This document shows, piece after piece, positions 22,139 to 29,397 of a stretch of DNA of 40,870 nucleotides; position 1 is the stretch's first letter; each line of letters starts with the position of its first letter. The stretch comes from a virus. The notes below the pieces were generated by a model, which worked only from the letters and a program-made list of their open reading frames with translations, made no database searches and had not been told where the DNA came from. The position numbers were made by a program, and so were the translations under genes. The DNA lies in the IMG/VR virus record IMGVR_UViG_3300044953_000273, positions 1 to 40,870 of that record; one strand, given 5' to 3'.

Positions 22139-23173
22139 ATGGCGGATAAAATGACTGACTCTGGATTAACATTCCTTAAAGAAATCGTAAAAGAGATTGG
22201 TGGTGAGTATACACAACTCGCCGCAGATATTGATGAGACGGAAAAGTATGTTGACACGGGTTCGTACATTTTTAACGCATTGGTTTCAGGTAGCATATTT
22301 GGCGGTGTATCTGGGAATAAGATTACTGCTATTGCTGGAGAGTCTTCTACTGGAAAGACTTTCTTTTCCCTCGCTGTGGTTAAGAATTTTCTTGATACTC
22401 ACCCCGATGGTTATTGTCTATATTTTGATACTGAGGCTGCCATTACTAAATCTCTCTTGCAATCACGTGGCATTGACACATCACGTCTTATCGTGGTTAA
22501 TGTTGTCACCATAGAAGAGTTTCGCAGTAAGGCACTTAAAGCAGTAGACATTTATCTTAAAAAACCAGTAGAAGAACGCAAACCTTGTATTTTTGTGTTA
22601 GACTCTTTGGGTATGCTTTCTACTGAGAAAGAAATTACCGATGCACTGAACAACAAACAAGTTCGTGATATGACCAAATCCCAACTGGTCAAAGGTGCAT
22701 TTCGAATGCTCACACTCAAACTAGGTCAAGCAAATGTTCCCCTCATTGTCACAAATCATACATACGATGTCATCGGAGCTTACGTACCAACGAAAGAAAT
22801 GGGCGGAGGTTCTGGACTCAAATACGCAGCATCTACGATCATCTATCTCAGCAAAAAGAAAGAAAAGGATGGAACAGAAGTGGTCGGCAATATTATCAAG
22901 GCTAAGACTGCTAAATCGCGTCTGAGTAAGGAGAATAAAGATGTTGAAGTCCGTTTGTATTATGATAAGCGCGGCCTTGATCGTTATTATGGTCTTCTGG
23001 AACTTGGTGAGATTGGTGGACTCTGGAAGAATGTAGCAGGACGTTATGAGATTGAAGGCAAGAAGATTTATGCCAAACAGATTCTAAAAGAACCTGAACT
23101 ATACTTCACCGAAGAAGTAATGCAACAACTTGATCAAATCGCACGTAAGGAATTTAGTTATGGAGAAAATTGA
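22139..23173 (+). CDS. uvsX: UvsX recombinase (RecA-like)
   Basis: The ATG at 22139 gives 344 residues (T4: 391). Walker A is GESSTGKTFF near residue 68, Walker B region CIFVLDSLGML near 145, and a RecA-type loop follows (VPLIVTNHTYDVIGAY). It forms filaments on single-stranded DNA and performs strand exchange, loaded by UvsY. The ATG is set by the promoter just upstream. The gene is coupled to gp41 by a 14-base overlap. Confidence 0.93.
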   Translation: MADKMTDSGLTFLKEIVKEIGGEYTQLAADIDETEKYVDTGSYIFNALVSGSIFGGVSGNKITAIAGESSTGKTFFSLAVVKNFLDTHPDGYCLYFDTEAAITKSLLQSRGIDTSRLIVVNVVTIEEFRSKALKAVDIYLKKPVEERKPCIFVLDSLGMLSTEKEITDALNNKQVRDMTKSQLVKGAFRMLTLKLGQANVPLIVTNHTYDVIGAYVPTKEMGGGSGLKYAASTIIYLSKKKEKDGTEVVGNIIKAKTAKSRLSKENKDVEVRLYYDKRGLDRYYGLLELGEIGGLWKNVAGRYEIEGKKIYAKQILKEPELYFTEEVMQQLDQIARKEFSYGEN

Positions 23174-24539
23174 ACTTTTAGTTCTCAATAATCTTCTACA
23201 AAAAGAAAAGTATACAAGAAAAGTTATACCGTTTATCAAAGAAGAATATTTTCAAGAACTAAAAGAAAAAGTCATCTTTCAAGAAATTTTTTCTTTTGTA
23301 GAAAAGTATAATCAGATTCCAAATAAAGAGTCTCTTTTGATTGAGATTGAGAATAGAACTGACATTAACGAAAGCTCATATAGAGAGATAGTTGAATGTG
23401 TTTCTTCATTTGAAGAAGTTGAATCTAATGATGAGTGGTTGGTTGACACTACTGAAAAATGGTGTCGTGATCGGGCAATTTATATTGCTCTGATGGATGC
23501 AATTCAAATTGCTGACGGTAAAGATGAGAAACGAGGAAGGAATGCAATTCCTTCAATTCTCTCTGATGCCCTCTCTGTAAGTTTTAATAGTCAGGTTGGT
23601 CACGATTATCTCGAAGACTATGAAAGTCGATATGAATACTATCATCGCAAAGAAGATAAAATTCCTTTCGATCTAGAATTTTTCAATAAGATTACGAGGG
23701 GTGGCCTTCCGAATAAAACTCTAAACATTGCTCTTGCTGGCACTGGCGTTGGTAAATCTTTGTTTATGTGTCACGTTGCCGCAGCTGCTCTATCTCAAAG
23801 TAAGAATGTCTTATACATTACTTGTGAAATGGCAGAAGAAAAAATTGCTGAGAGAATTGATGCCAATCTTTTAAATCTTAATATTCAAAAGATTGGAGAA
23901 CTTCCAAAATCAATGTTTGAAAATAAAGTAAATAGCATTGCTAAGAAGACTCAGGGTTCTTTAATCATTAAAGAATATCCAACTGCTTCTGCACATGTCG
24001 GACATTTTCGGGCACTACTAAATGAGTTATCTATTAAAAAGTCATTTAGACCTGATATTATCTTCATTGATTACCTTAATATATGTGCTTCCTCACGGTA
24101 TCGCGGAAACGGCACTGTTAATTCATATTCGTATATTAAGGCGATTGCAGAAGAGCTACGAGGATTGGCTGTGGAGTTCAATGTCCCTATCGTTAGTGCT
24201 ACTCAAACTACTCGTTCAGGTTATAGTAGCACTGATGTTGACCTCACTGATACTTCTGAATCCTTTGGTCTTCCTGCTACTGCTGATCTTATGTTTGCTC
24301 TTATTAGTACAGAAGACCTGGAACAGTTGGGGCAGATTATGGTGAAGCAGTTGAAAAATCGTTACAATGATCCAACAGTTAACAAACGATTTGTGGTTGG
24401 TATTGATCGTGCCAAGATGCGTCTTTTTGATTGTGAACAAGTTGCACAAAATGATATGATTGACAACATGGGTAACTCCGACTATGATGACGAAGAGAAA
24501 ACCACATTAAAAGATAAGTTTGGGGGATTCAAGTTTTGA
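23160..24539 (+). CDS. gp41: Replicative DNA helicase gp41 (DnaB-like)
   Basis: The ATG at 23160 gives 459 residues (T4: 475). The N-terminal helical domain (MEKIELLVLNNLLQ) is followed by a RecA-type ATPase: Walker A AGTGVGKSLF near 195, then YITCEMAEEKIAERI (motif 1a), DIIFIDYLNI (Walker B) and VPIVSATQTTRSGY. The end (KDKFGGFKF) is a typical terminal peptide. It unwinds the fork and partners primase gp61 (33250). Confidence 0.95.
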   Translation: MEKIELLVLNNLLQKEKYTRKVIPFIKEEYFQELKEKVIFQEIFSFVEKYNQIPNKESLLIEIENRTDINESSYREIVECVSSFEEVESNDEWLVDTTEKWCRDRAIYIALMDAIQIADGKDEKRGRNAIPSILSDALSVSFNSQVGHDYLEDYESRYEYYHRKEDKIPFDLEFFNKITRGGLPNKTLNIALAGTGVGKSLFMCHVAAAALSQSKNVLYITCEMAEEKIAERIDANLLNLNIQKIGELPKSMFENKVNSIAKKTQGSLIIKEYPTASAHVGHFRALLNELSIKKSFRPDIIFIDYLNICASSRYRGNGTVNSYSYIKAIAEELRGLAVEFNVPIVSATQTTRSGYSSTDVDLTDTSESFGLPATADLMFALISTEDLEQLGQIMVKQLKNRYNDPTVNKRFVVGIDRAKMRLFDCEQVAQNDMIDNMGNSDYDDEEKTTLKDKFGGFKF

Positions 24540-24829
24540 AATATAACTCGGAAGATTATTTTTCCGTAATTGACAAAAGATCTGGCAGAAAAATCTGTGA
24601 TTGTGCTGATGAAATTGATGCTTTAATGATAGTATCTTTTGACCCACAAACTAGAACAATTACGAGGAATCAATTTTTGATGGGACAAGATGTAGATATT
24701 CAAATGCCAAAAGCACTACCTACAAATGAAATTGTTCCAATTGAAAAAGATAAACCGAAAGAACCCAAAAGACTTAAACAGCATCAAAATAAACTACAAG
24801 AAAGTGAACTACAACCTATAAAAGTATGA
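24536..24829 (+). CDS. Hypothetical protein downstream of gp41
   Basis: The protein has 97 residues from a TTG that overlaps the gp41 stop; no ATG is near the start. The N-terminal half (MKYNSEDYFSVIDKRSGRKI) looks folded, and the last 40 residues are charged and proline-rich. It overlaps the mazG start by 4 bases. No motif is recognised. Confidence 0.6.
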   Translation: MKYNSEDYFSVIDKRSGRKICDCADEIDALMIVSFDPQTRTITRNQFLMGQDVDIQMPKALPTNEIVPIEKDKPKEPKRLKQHQNKLQESELQPIKV

Positions 24830-25239
24830 CAAAAACAATTGATACTCAAAAATATATTGAATTTGTTCGCCAGACCACTAGTCCAGCAAGCACTGATTTG
24901 GCACAACTTCTTTCTCGCATGACTCAACTTGATGTTGAAGCAGACGCAGATGTTCCTCGTCTTTTGACTGCTGCTCTTGGAATGTCCGCCGAAGCAGGTG
25001 AGTTTACAGAAGTGATTAAGAAAGTTTTCCTTCAAGGTAAACCGTACAATGAAGAAAATGCTTTTCATTTGAAGCGTGAACTCGGAGACATCTGTTGGTA
25101 TCTTGCTCAGGCATGTATGGCTCTTGATACCAACTTTGATGAAATTCTTCAAATGAATTATGAGAAACTGAGTGCTCGTTATCCAGAAGGAACATTCTCA
25201 GTTTACAAATCAGAGAATAGAAAAGAAGGTGATTTGTAA
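24826..25239 (+). CDS. mazG: MazG-like nucleotide pyrophosphohydrolase
   Basis: The protein has 137 residues. MazG metal-binding acid clusters are visible: MSAEAGEFTEVIKK near residue 52 (ExxE-type) and LKRELGDICWYLAQACMALD near 85 (ExxD). It hydrolyses nucleoside triphosphates to monophosphates; cyanophage MazG has been proposed to act on (p)ppGpp or on host dGTP/dCTP. It is a common cyanophage auxiliary gene. Confidence 0.88.
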   Translation: MTKTIDTQKYIEFVRQTTSPASTDLAQLLSRMTQLDVEADADVPRLLTAALGMSAEAGEFTEVIKKVFLQGKPYNEENAFHLKRELGDICWYLAQACMALDTNFDEILQMNYEKLSARYPEGTFSVYKSENRKEGDL

Positions 25240-25277
25240 TTTTATTATACATATAAAAATCGTAAGGAGGGAGACCT

Positions 25278-25454
25278 GTGAGTAAAGTAACTATTAAAAT
25301 GGATGTACGTTCCGTTGCTGCTGTTCGTCAGGTTCTTTTTGATTGTCAGAAAGGTTACACAACAGATACATCAATTGTTCCTGAACGTATTAATGAAATA
25401 CGAGAAGTTATCACTAATCTTGATCAATCAATTGAGGAAGTAATAAATGGATAA
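25278..25454 (+). CDS. Small hypothetical protein
   Basis: A GTG at 25278 with AAGGAGG (25264-25270) seven bases upstream gives 58 residues (MSKVTIKMDVRSVAAV...). It is helical, with a single Cys. The strong ribosome site argues that it is real. It overlaps the next small gene by 8 bases. Confidence 0.65.
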   Translation: MSKVTIKMDVRSVAAVRQVLFDCQKGYTTDTSIVPERINEIREVITNLDQSIEEVING

Positions 25455-25608
25455 ACCAATTACTCTTGAAGAGTACAAAGAGATAGCAGAAGAATTTTTT
25501 CTAAAATTTCATTTCGTTGCTTCTGAGTTGGGTGAAGGTTGTAAAACCGAAGACATTCTAAAAGTCATGGAGTCTCTTGCAGGTCTTGTGATGAAAAAAA
25601 AGATCTGA
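25447..25608 (+). CDS. Small hypothetical protein ending at an A8 tract
   Basis: The ATG at 25447 gives 53 residues (MDKPITLEEYKEIAEEFF...). The frame ends soon after eight A bases in ATGAAAAAAAAGATCTGA. A +1 reading past the tract continues to 25672 as KKRSEKKKVTLGFNKEK and ends NGGIENL, which reads like natural coding sequence. The C-terminus may be shifted by slippage or by an indel. Confidence 0.6.
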   Translation: MDKPITLEEYKEIAEEFFLKFHFVASELGEGCKTEDILKVMESLAGLVMKKKI

Positions 25609-25667
25609 AAAAAAGAAAGTTACTCTTGGATTTAATAAAGAAAAAGTAAACGGAGGAATCGAAAATT

Positions 25668-25675
25668 TATAAATA
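25668..25675 (+). promoter_or_regulatory. Late promoter for the virion gene at 25703
   Basis: TATAAATA is an exact T4 late box, 27 bases before the ATG. It marks the change from early/middle genes to late virion genes. Confidence 0.75.
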
Positions 25676-25702
25676 TGTTTTAGGAAACTAAAATGATTTA
25701 AA

Positions 25703-26575
25703 ATGAACAGTAAACTTTATAGAGAACTTTTTGAAGCCTATGTGGGAGTTTATTCTCCCGAAGAAATTTTAGAAGCAAAGCGCGAGAAAAAAGAAGAAGA
25801 GGAAGAAGATACTAAGAAAAAGTCTTCCAAAAAAGAAGACGAAGAAGATGTAGAAGAAATGGATGAAGAAGTTGAACAGATTGATGAAATCTCTGCTGAT
25901 CTTGCACTGAAAGCATCAAAGGCAGCAGATATCAAGCGTGGCAAACTTGCTGCTGCTGGTGATAGAGAAGGTGCTGCAGGAAAAGCAGCACAAGCAAAAA
26001 GACTTTATGATAAGCAAGCAGCAAAAAGGTTGAATAGAGAAGAACTAGAGAACGTTGATGAACTCTACAAAGGTAAGCACGGACAGTCGGAAACTGAGTA
26101 TCAGGACTCACGTTCTAATGCTGGTAAGATAGTTTCTGGAACCTCTAAGTTGAGTGGTGCTGCATACACTTATCGTGGTGTAAAGAACACTGGTCCCAAC
26201 CCTGCAGGTGGTTCCCAGAGACCTCACGGTCAAGGTCGTATGACTAGCGGACAACGCACAGAACTACAATACCGCAGAGCAAATCTAAAGAAAGAAGAAC
26301 TTGATATTTTTGATGTAGTTCTTGAGTTCCTTCAAGTAGAAGGATATGCAGAAACTCTGGAAGAAGCAGAGTGGATGATGGCAAATGTGATTGATGAGGA
26401 AGCGATTGAGATTGTTATTGGTGAAGCACAATACGCTCGTGAGAACCCAGAGAAGTATGAAAGAAAGCAGGAGAAGAAATATGCTCCTGTTCGTGGAGAA
26501 AGAACTCCTATGCCCCCAAGAGGTGATAAGCGTAGAGAGTACTTTGAGAAGTGGTATGCTAAGAACGTTCGCTGA
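25703..26575 (+). CDS. Probable virion structural protein
   Basis: The protein has 290 residues. The N-terminus LYRELFEAYVGVYSPEEIL is followed by a Lys/Glu-rich stretch (30-60), a segment rich in alanine and lysine (ISADLALKASKAADIKRGKL) and an acidic helical block VVLEFLQVEGYAETLEEAEW typical of cyanophage virion proteins. The C-terminal 40 residues are basic. It has an exact late promoter. The protein at 29398 shares a short (E/I)EQIDE motif with it. No enzyme motif is seen. Confidence 0.65.
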   Translation: MNSKLYRELFEAYVGVYSPEEILEAKREKKEEEEEDTKKKSSKKEDEEDVEEMDEEVEQIDEISADLALKASKAADIKRGKLAAAGDREGAAGKAAQAKRLYDKQAAKRLNREELENVDELYKGKHGQSETEYQDSRSNAGKIVSGTSKLSGAAYTYRGVKNTGPNPAGGSQRPHGQGRMTSGQRTELQYRRANLKKEELDIFDVVLEFLQVEGYAETLEEAEWMMANVIDEEAIEIVIGEAQYARENPEKYERKQEKKYAPVRGERTPMPPRGDKRREYFEKWYAKNVR

Positions 26576-26581
26576 TAAATA
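26574..26581 (+). promoter_or_regulatory. Late-promoter-like box before the terminator
   Basis: GATAAATA follows the stop of the previous gene. Transcription would begin near 26587 and stop at the hairpin at 26600, giving an RNA of about 45 bases. It may be a chance match. Confidence 0.3.
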
Positions 26582-26599
26582 ACCACGGAAGGTTGCTCT

Positions 26600-26630
26600 A
26601 ACCCACTTGACTTTTAGTTGAGTGGGTTTT
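26600..26630 (+). terminator. Terminator fused to the tRNA promoter
   Basis: AACCCACT (26600-26607) pairs exactly with AGTGGGTT (26621-26628), followed by TTTT. The loop holds the TTGACT -35 box of the tRNA promoter. Confidence 0.8.
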
Positions 26631-26635
26631 ATAAT
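26607..26635 (+). promoter_or_regulatory. Sigma70 promoter for the tRNA, overlapping the terminator
   Basis: TTGACT (26607-26612) in the hairpin loop and TATAAT (26630-26635) at the T-tract are 17 bp apart. The start near 26642 is just before the tRNA. The design matches that at 17177-17229. Confidence 0.75.
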
Positions 26636-26644
26636 GTTTTTATT

Positions 26645-26718
26645 GGGGGATTAGCTCAGTTGGTAGTAGCACTTGCTTTGCAAGCAAGATGCCATCGGTT
26701 CGAGTCCGATATCCTCCA
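26645..26718 (+). tRNA. tRNA-Ala (anticodon TGC)
   Basis: The cloverleaf can be drawn: acceptor stem GGGGGAT with ATCCTCC (one G-T pair), anticodon stem CTTGC/GCAAG with loop TTTGCAA giving anticodon TGC, T-arm ATCGG-TTCGAGT-CCGAT, discriminator A. CCA is not encoded. The D arm GCTC...TAGC has an extra T compared with the usual GGTAGAGC, leaving only three good pairs. It would read GCA and other GCN codons, common in the phage. Confidence 0.92.
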
Positions 26719-26720
26719 CT

Positions 26721-26728
26721 TCTAAATA
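26721..26728 (+). promoter_or_regulatory. Late promoter for the gene at 26756
   Basis: TCTAAATA, with the cyanophage CTAAATA core, lies three bases after the tRNA and 27 bases before the next ATG. Confidence 0.65.
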
Positions 26729-26755
26729 GTTGGAGTCGATAACAATGCTTTAACG

Positions 26756-28093
26756 ATGCCAATTTCATCTACTGAAAAAAAAACTAAGTTAGAACCATCT
26801 GAAATATTTTGTGCAGTTGGTCTAACAATGAATGAAATAGAAATGAAACAAGTTTGTAGTAACAGTGCATCTGTTCTATCTTGGTTGAATGAGGGTAAAA
26901 AAGTTGCTAGTGGATCAAAGGTTGAATATGGATCCTCCGCCGCAGTTTATCGTGGTATGTTTGATCTTCCAAGAGGAATGAAGGATAAGGATGTAACTGA
27001 TTTGATCAAAAACGTAGTGGCTGGATTTTCTGCTGCAATTGGAGTTAAAAAATTCATCAAAGACATGGATGGATATAATGACTCAATCGCTGAAAAAGTT
27101 TTCATGACGGGATCAACTTGGCCCCCAACCGTACAAAAATTTAGATTACAAAATGAATCTGACAACTTCGATTACAACTCTTCTGATCTTGTAATTCAAG
27201 TTAAAGAAGATGTATTTTATGGAATATCATTGAAGAAAAAATCAAATGCAAAGGGAGCAGATCCAACTTTAATTAATAAAGCATTTGATACTTTTTTGAA
27301 TGGTCCAGCATTCAATAAGACAAAACAAGAATTAGTTGATGTTCGTGCTAGATATTTTGCAGAACTCATGAGAAGGGCTCAAAAGCAGGGAATAATTTAT
27401 GTTGATGGATTGGAGACGATGACTTATGAGCAAATATGGAACGCAACAGTACAGGTAAATAATAAAACAAGAGCTCTTATTAATTTAAAAGGAAATAATA
27501 ATTCTATTCAACCAATTGAATTATCCGATATCAAAGGAAAATTGAAAGGAACTGGAACAGATTCATTAGATGAAGAAACCTCTGATGGATTACGTGCATT
27601 TATGAACAATGAATTGTCTGATCCTGACTGTGAATTATTTAAAGATTTTAATACAATTCTTTCAAAAAATGTAAATATTTTTGCCGAGGGTTTAATTGAC
27701 ATTGTTTTAAAAACAAAAATGCAAACTCGTCTTCGTGCAAAAGAAATTGGTGATTATCATTTTGAGTTTGCATTGATTACTGGATATGCAGATTATTCAA
27801 AAAGTAGTGGACCAAGATTAGTTGCAGCTGCTGTTACTCCTCAACATTCTATTCTATGTGGTCTTTCAGATCTGGCAGGAAATAGTAAACCATATGTAAT
27901 GGAAATTGACAGAGAAAAAAAATTAAATGCTAAGGCTGCTAAGTGTTTTTATAAACTAAAAAAAGATGGAGTTACTATTTTAAACTTGGAATTAAGATAT
28001 AAAGGCGATTTTAAATCACAACCACAATTTTTTGCATTTTTATCTGACGAGTTTAAACAACAGATGTATCAAAAGTGTGTTATTGATAGGTAA
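26756..28093 (+). CDS. Large late protein, possible PD-(D/E)xK-like nuclease fold
   Basis: The protein has 445 residues. Around residues 141-165 it reads SSDLVIQVKEDVFYGISLKKK, a strand-D-strand-(S)xK pattern that resembles the restriction-endonuclease-like (PD-(D/E)xK) core, though the second acid is a serine. N- and C-terminal regions show no known motif. It has a late promoter and sits among virion genes, so it is probably a virion-associated protein. A structural role without catalysis is equally possible. Confidence 0.55.
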   Translation: MPISSTEKKTKLEPSEIFCAVGLTMNEIEMKQVCSNSASVLSWLNEGKKVASGSKVEYGSSAAVYRGMFDLPRGMKDKDVTDLIKNVVAGFSAAIGVKKFIKDMDGYNDSIAEKVFMTGSTWPPTVQKFRLQNESDNFDYNSSDLVIQVKEDVFYGISLKKKSNAKGADPTLINKAFDTFLNGPAFNKTKQELVDVRARYFAELMRRAQKQGIIYVDGLETMTYEQIWNATVQVNNKTRALINLKGNNNSIQPIELSDIKGKLKGTGTDSLDEETSDGLRAFMNNELSDPDCELFKDFNTILSKNVNIFAEGLIDIVLKTKMQTRLRAKEIGDYHFEFALITGYADYSKSSGPRLVAAAVTPQHSILCGLSDLAGNSKPYVMEIDREKKLNAKAAKCFYKLKKDGVTILNLELRYKGDFKSQPQFFAFLSDEFKQQMYQKCVIDR

Positions 28094-28102
28094 ATACTAA
28101 AC

Positions 28103-28110
28103 AATAAATA
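28103..28110 (+). promoter_or_regulatory. Late promoter for the gene at 28131
   Basis: AATAAATA lies in a 37-base gap, 20 bases before the ATG. It is one base off the T4 late consensus. Confidence 0.5.
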
Positions 28111-28130
28111 AAAGTATATCAATACAAAAT

Positions 28131-29390
28131 ATGAAGAGTTTTTCACGATTTCTATCCGAGGCATCAAAGTCTCTTGCTGTTATGCAAGCGACTCGTCTTG
28201 GTTTGATTGGTGATGGTCATGGTGGATGGTATGATAAAAACGGAGAGTTTGTAGCAAAAACTGAGGGTGGCAGATTAAAGTTTTTTAATCAGAATCAAAG
28301 AATTGGGCAACAGGATCCTTCACAGCAAAGGACAGATGCAAATCAACAACCTGTTGCAACTCAGACACAACCTCCTCAACAGCAAGAACCAGAGGCAGAA
28401 GTAGAAGATAAGGGAGCACTTACGATTGCTTTTGGTCGATTTAATCCACCAACTGTTGGTCATGAAAAACTTTTAGATAAAGTTGCTGACGTTGCTGGTA
28501 AGGGGGAATATAAAATATATCCATCAAGATCTGAGGATCCTAAAAAGAATCCTCTTGACCCAGATACAAAAATTTCGTACATGAGACAAATGTATCCAAA
28601 ACATGGTGAGAGAATTGTGAACGATGCTGCATCAAAAACTATCTTTGATGTTTTGAAGCAAGCACATGCTGATGGATACTCATCTGTTAATATTGTTGTT
28701 GGATCAGATCGTCAAGTAGAATTTGAAAAACTTGTAACAAAATATAATGGTGATCTTTATGATTTTGCAGACATCAATGTGGTGTCTGCTGGTGGGAGAG
28801 ATCCTGATGCAGAAGGTGTAGAAGGAATGTCTGCATCAAAACTTCGTAAAGTTGCGGCGGAAGGTGATTTTGCTGCTTTTAGAACTGGTGTTCCAAAAGC
28901 ACTTGATGATAAAGCCGCTAGAAAATTATACATGACTATTCGTAAGTCAATGAAAGTTGATGAGGGGTGGAATCTTTGGGAAATTGCTCCAAAGTTTGAT
29001 TGGAATAACCTTAGAGAAAATTATATTCAAGAGAAAATTTATAGAGTTGGTGAGATGGTTGAAAATCTCAACACTGGTTTGGTTGGAAAAATTATTCGTC
29101 GTGGAGCAAATTATTTGATTTGTGTGACCGAAAATAATGTTATGTTCAAATCTTGGATTAGAGACGTTATGGAATATACTGAAAAAAGAATGGAAAGAAA
29201 GATGAGAGTTTCTGGAAAACCAAATACACTTGTGGGAACTGGTGGATATTTCAAGTATGCGGTAGACATGACTCCCGGTTTTGAAAAGGGAGATAAAACA
29301 AATCTTCAACCTGGTGCAAAACCGTATAGTGGTTACAAACAGACCAATATTCGCGAATTCATAAATAAGTATAAGAAAAAGACTACGTAG
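28131..29390 (+). CDS. Virion protein with HIGH-superfamily nucleotidyltransferase-like domain
   Basis: The protein has 419 residues. The start MKSFSRFLSEA is typical of cyanophage virion proteins. After a Gln/Pro-rich linker (70-95), residues 98-250 match the nucleotidyltransferase (HIGH) fold: AFGRFNPPTVGHEKLL is the (H/N)xGH loop, IVVGSDRQVEF follows, and GMSASKLRKVAAEGDF corresponds to the ISSTxxR motif. Enzymes with this fold transfer nucleotidyl groups (for example NMN or phosphopantetheine adenylyltransferases). The C-terminal 150 residues are not recognised. The protein is probably in the virion; catalysis is unproven. Confidence 0.7.
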   Translation: MKSFSRFLSEASKSLAVMQATRLGLIGDGHGGWYDKNGEFVAKTEGGRLKFFNQNQRIGQQDPSQQRTDANQQPVATQTQPPQQQEPEAEVEDKGALTIAFGRFNPPTVGHEKLLDKVADVAGKGEYKIYPSRSEDPKKNPLDPDTKISYMRQMYPKHGERIVNDAASKTIFDVLKQAHADGYSSVNIVVGSDRQVEFEKLVTKYNGDLYDFADINVVSAGGRDPDAEGVEGMSASKLRKVAAEGDFAAFRTGVPKALDDKAARKLYMTIRKSMKVDEGWNLWEIAPKFDWNNLRENYIQEKIYRVGEMVENLNTGLVGKIIRRGANYLICVTENNVMFKSWIRDVMEYTEKRMERKMRVSGKPNTLVGTGGYFKYAVDMTPGFEKGDKTNLQPGAKPYSGYKQTNIREFINKYKKKTT

Positions 29391-29397
29391 TTGAACA

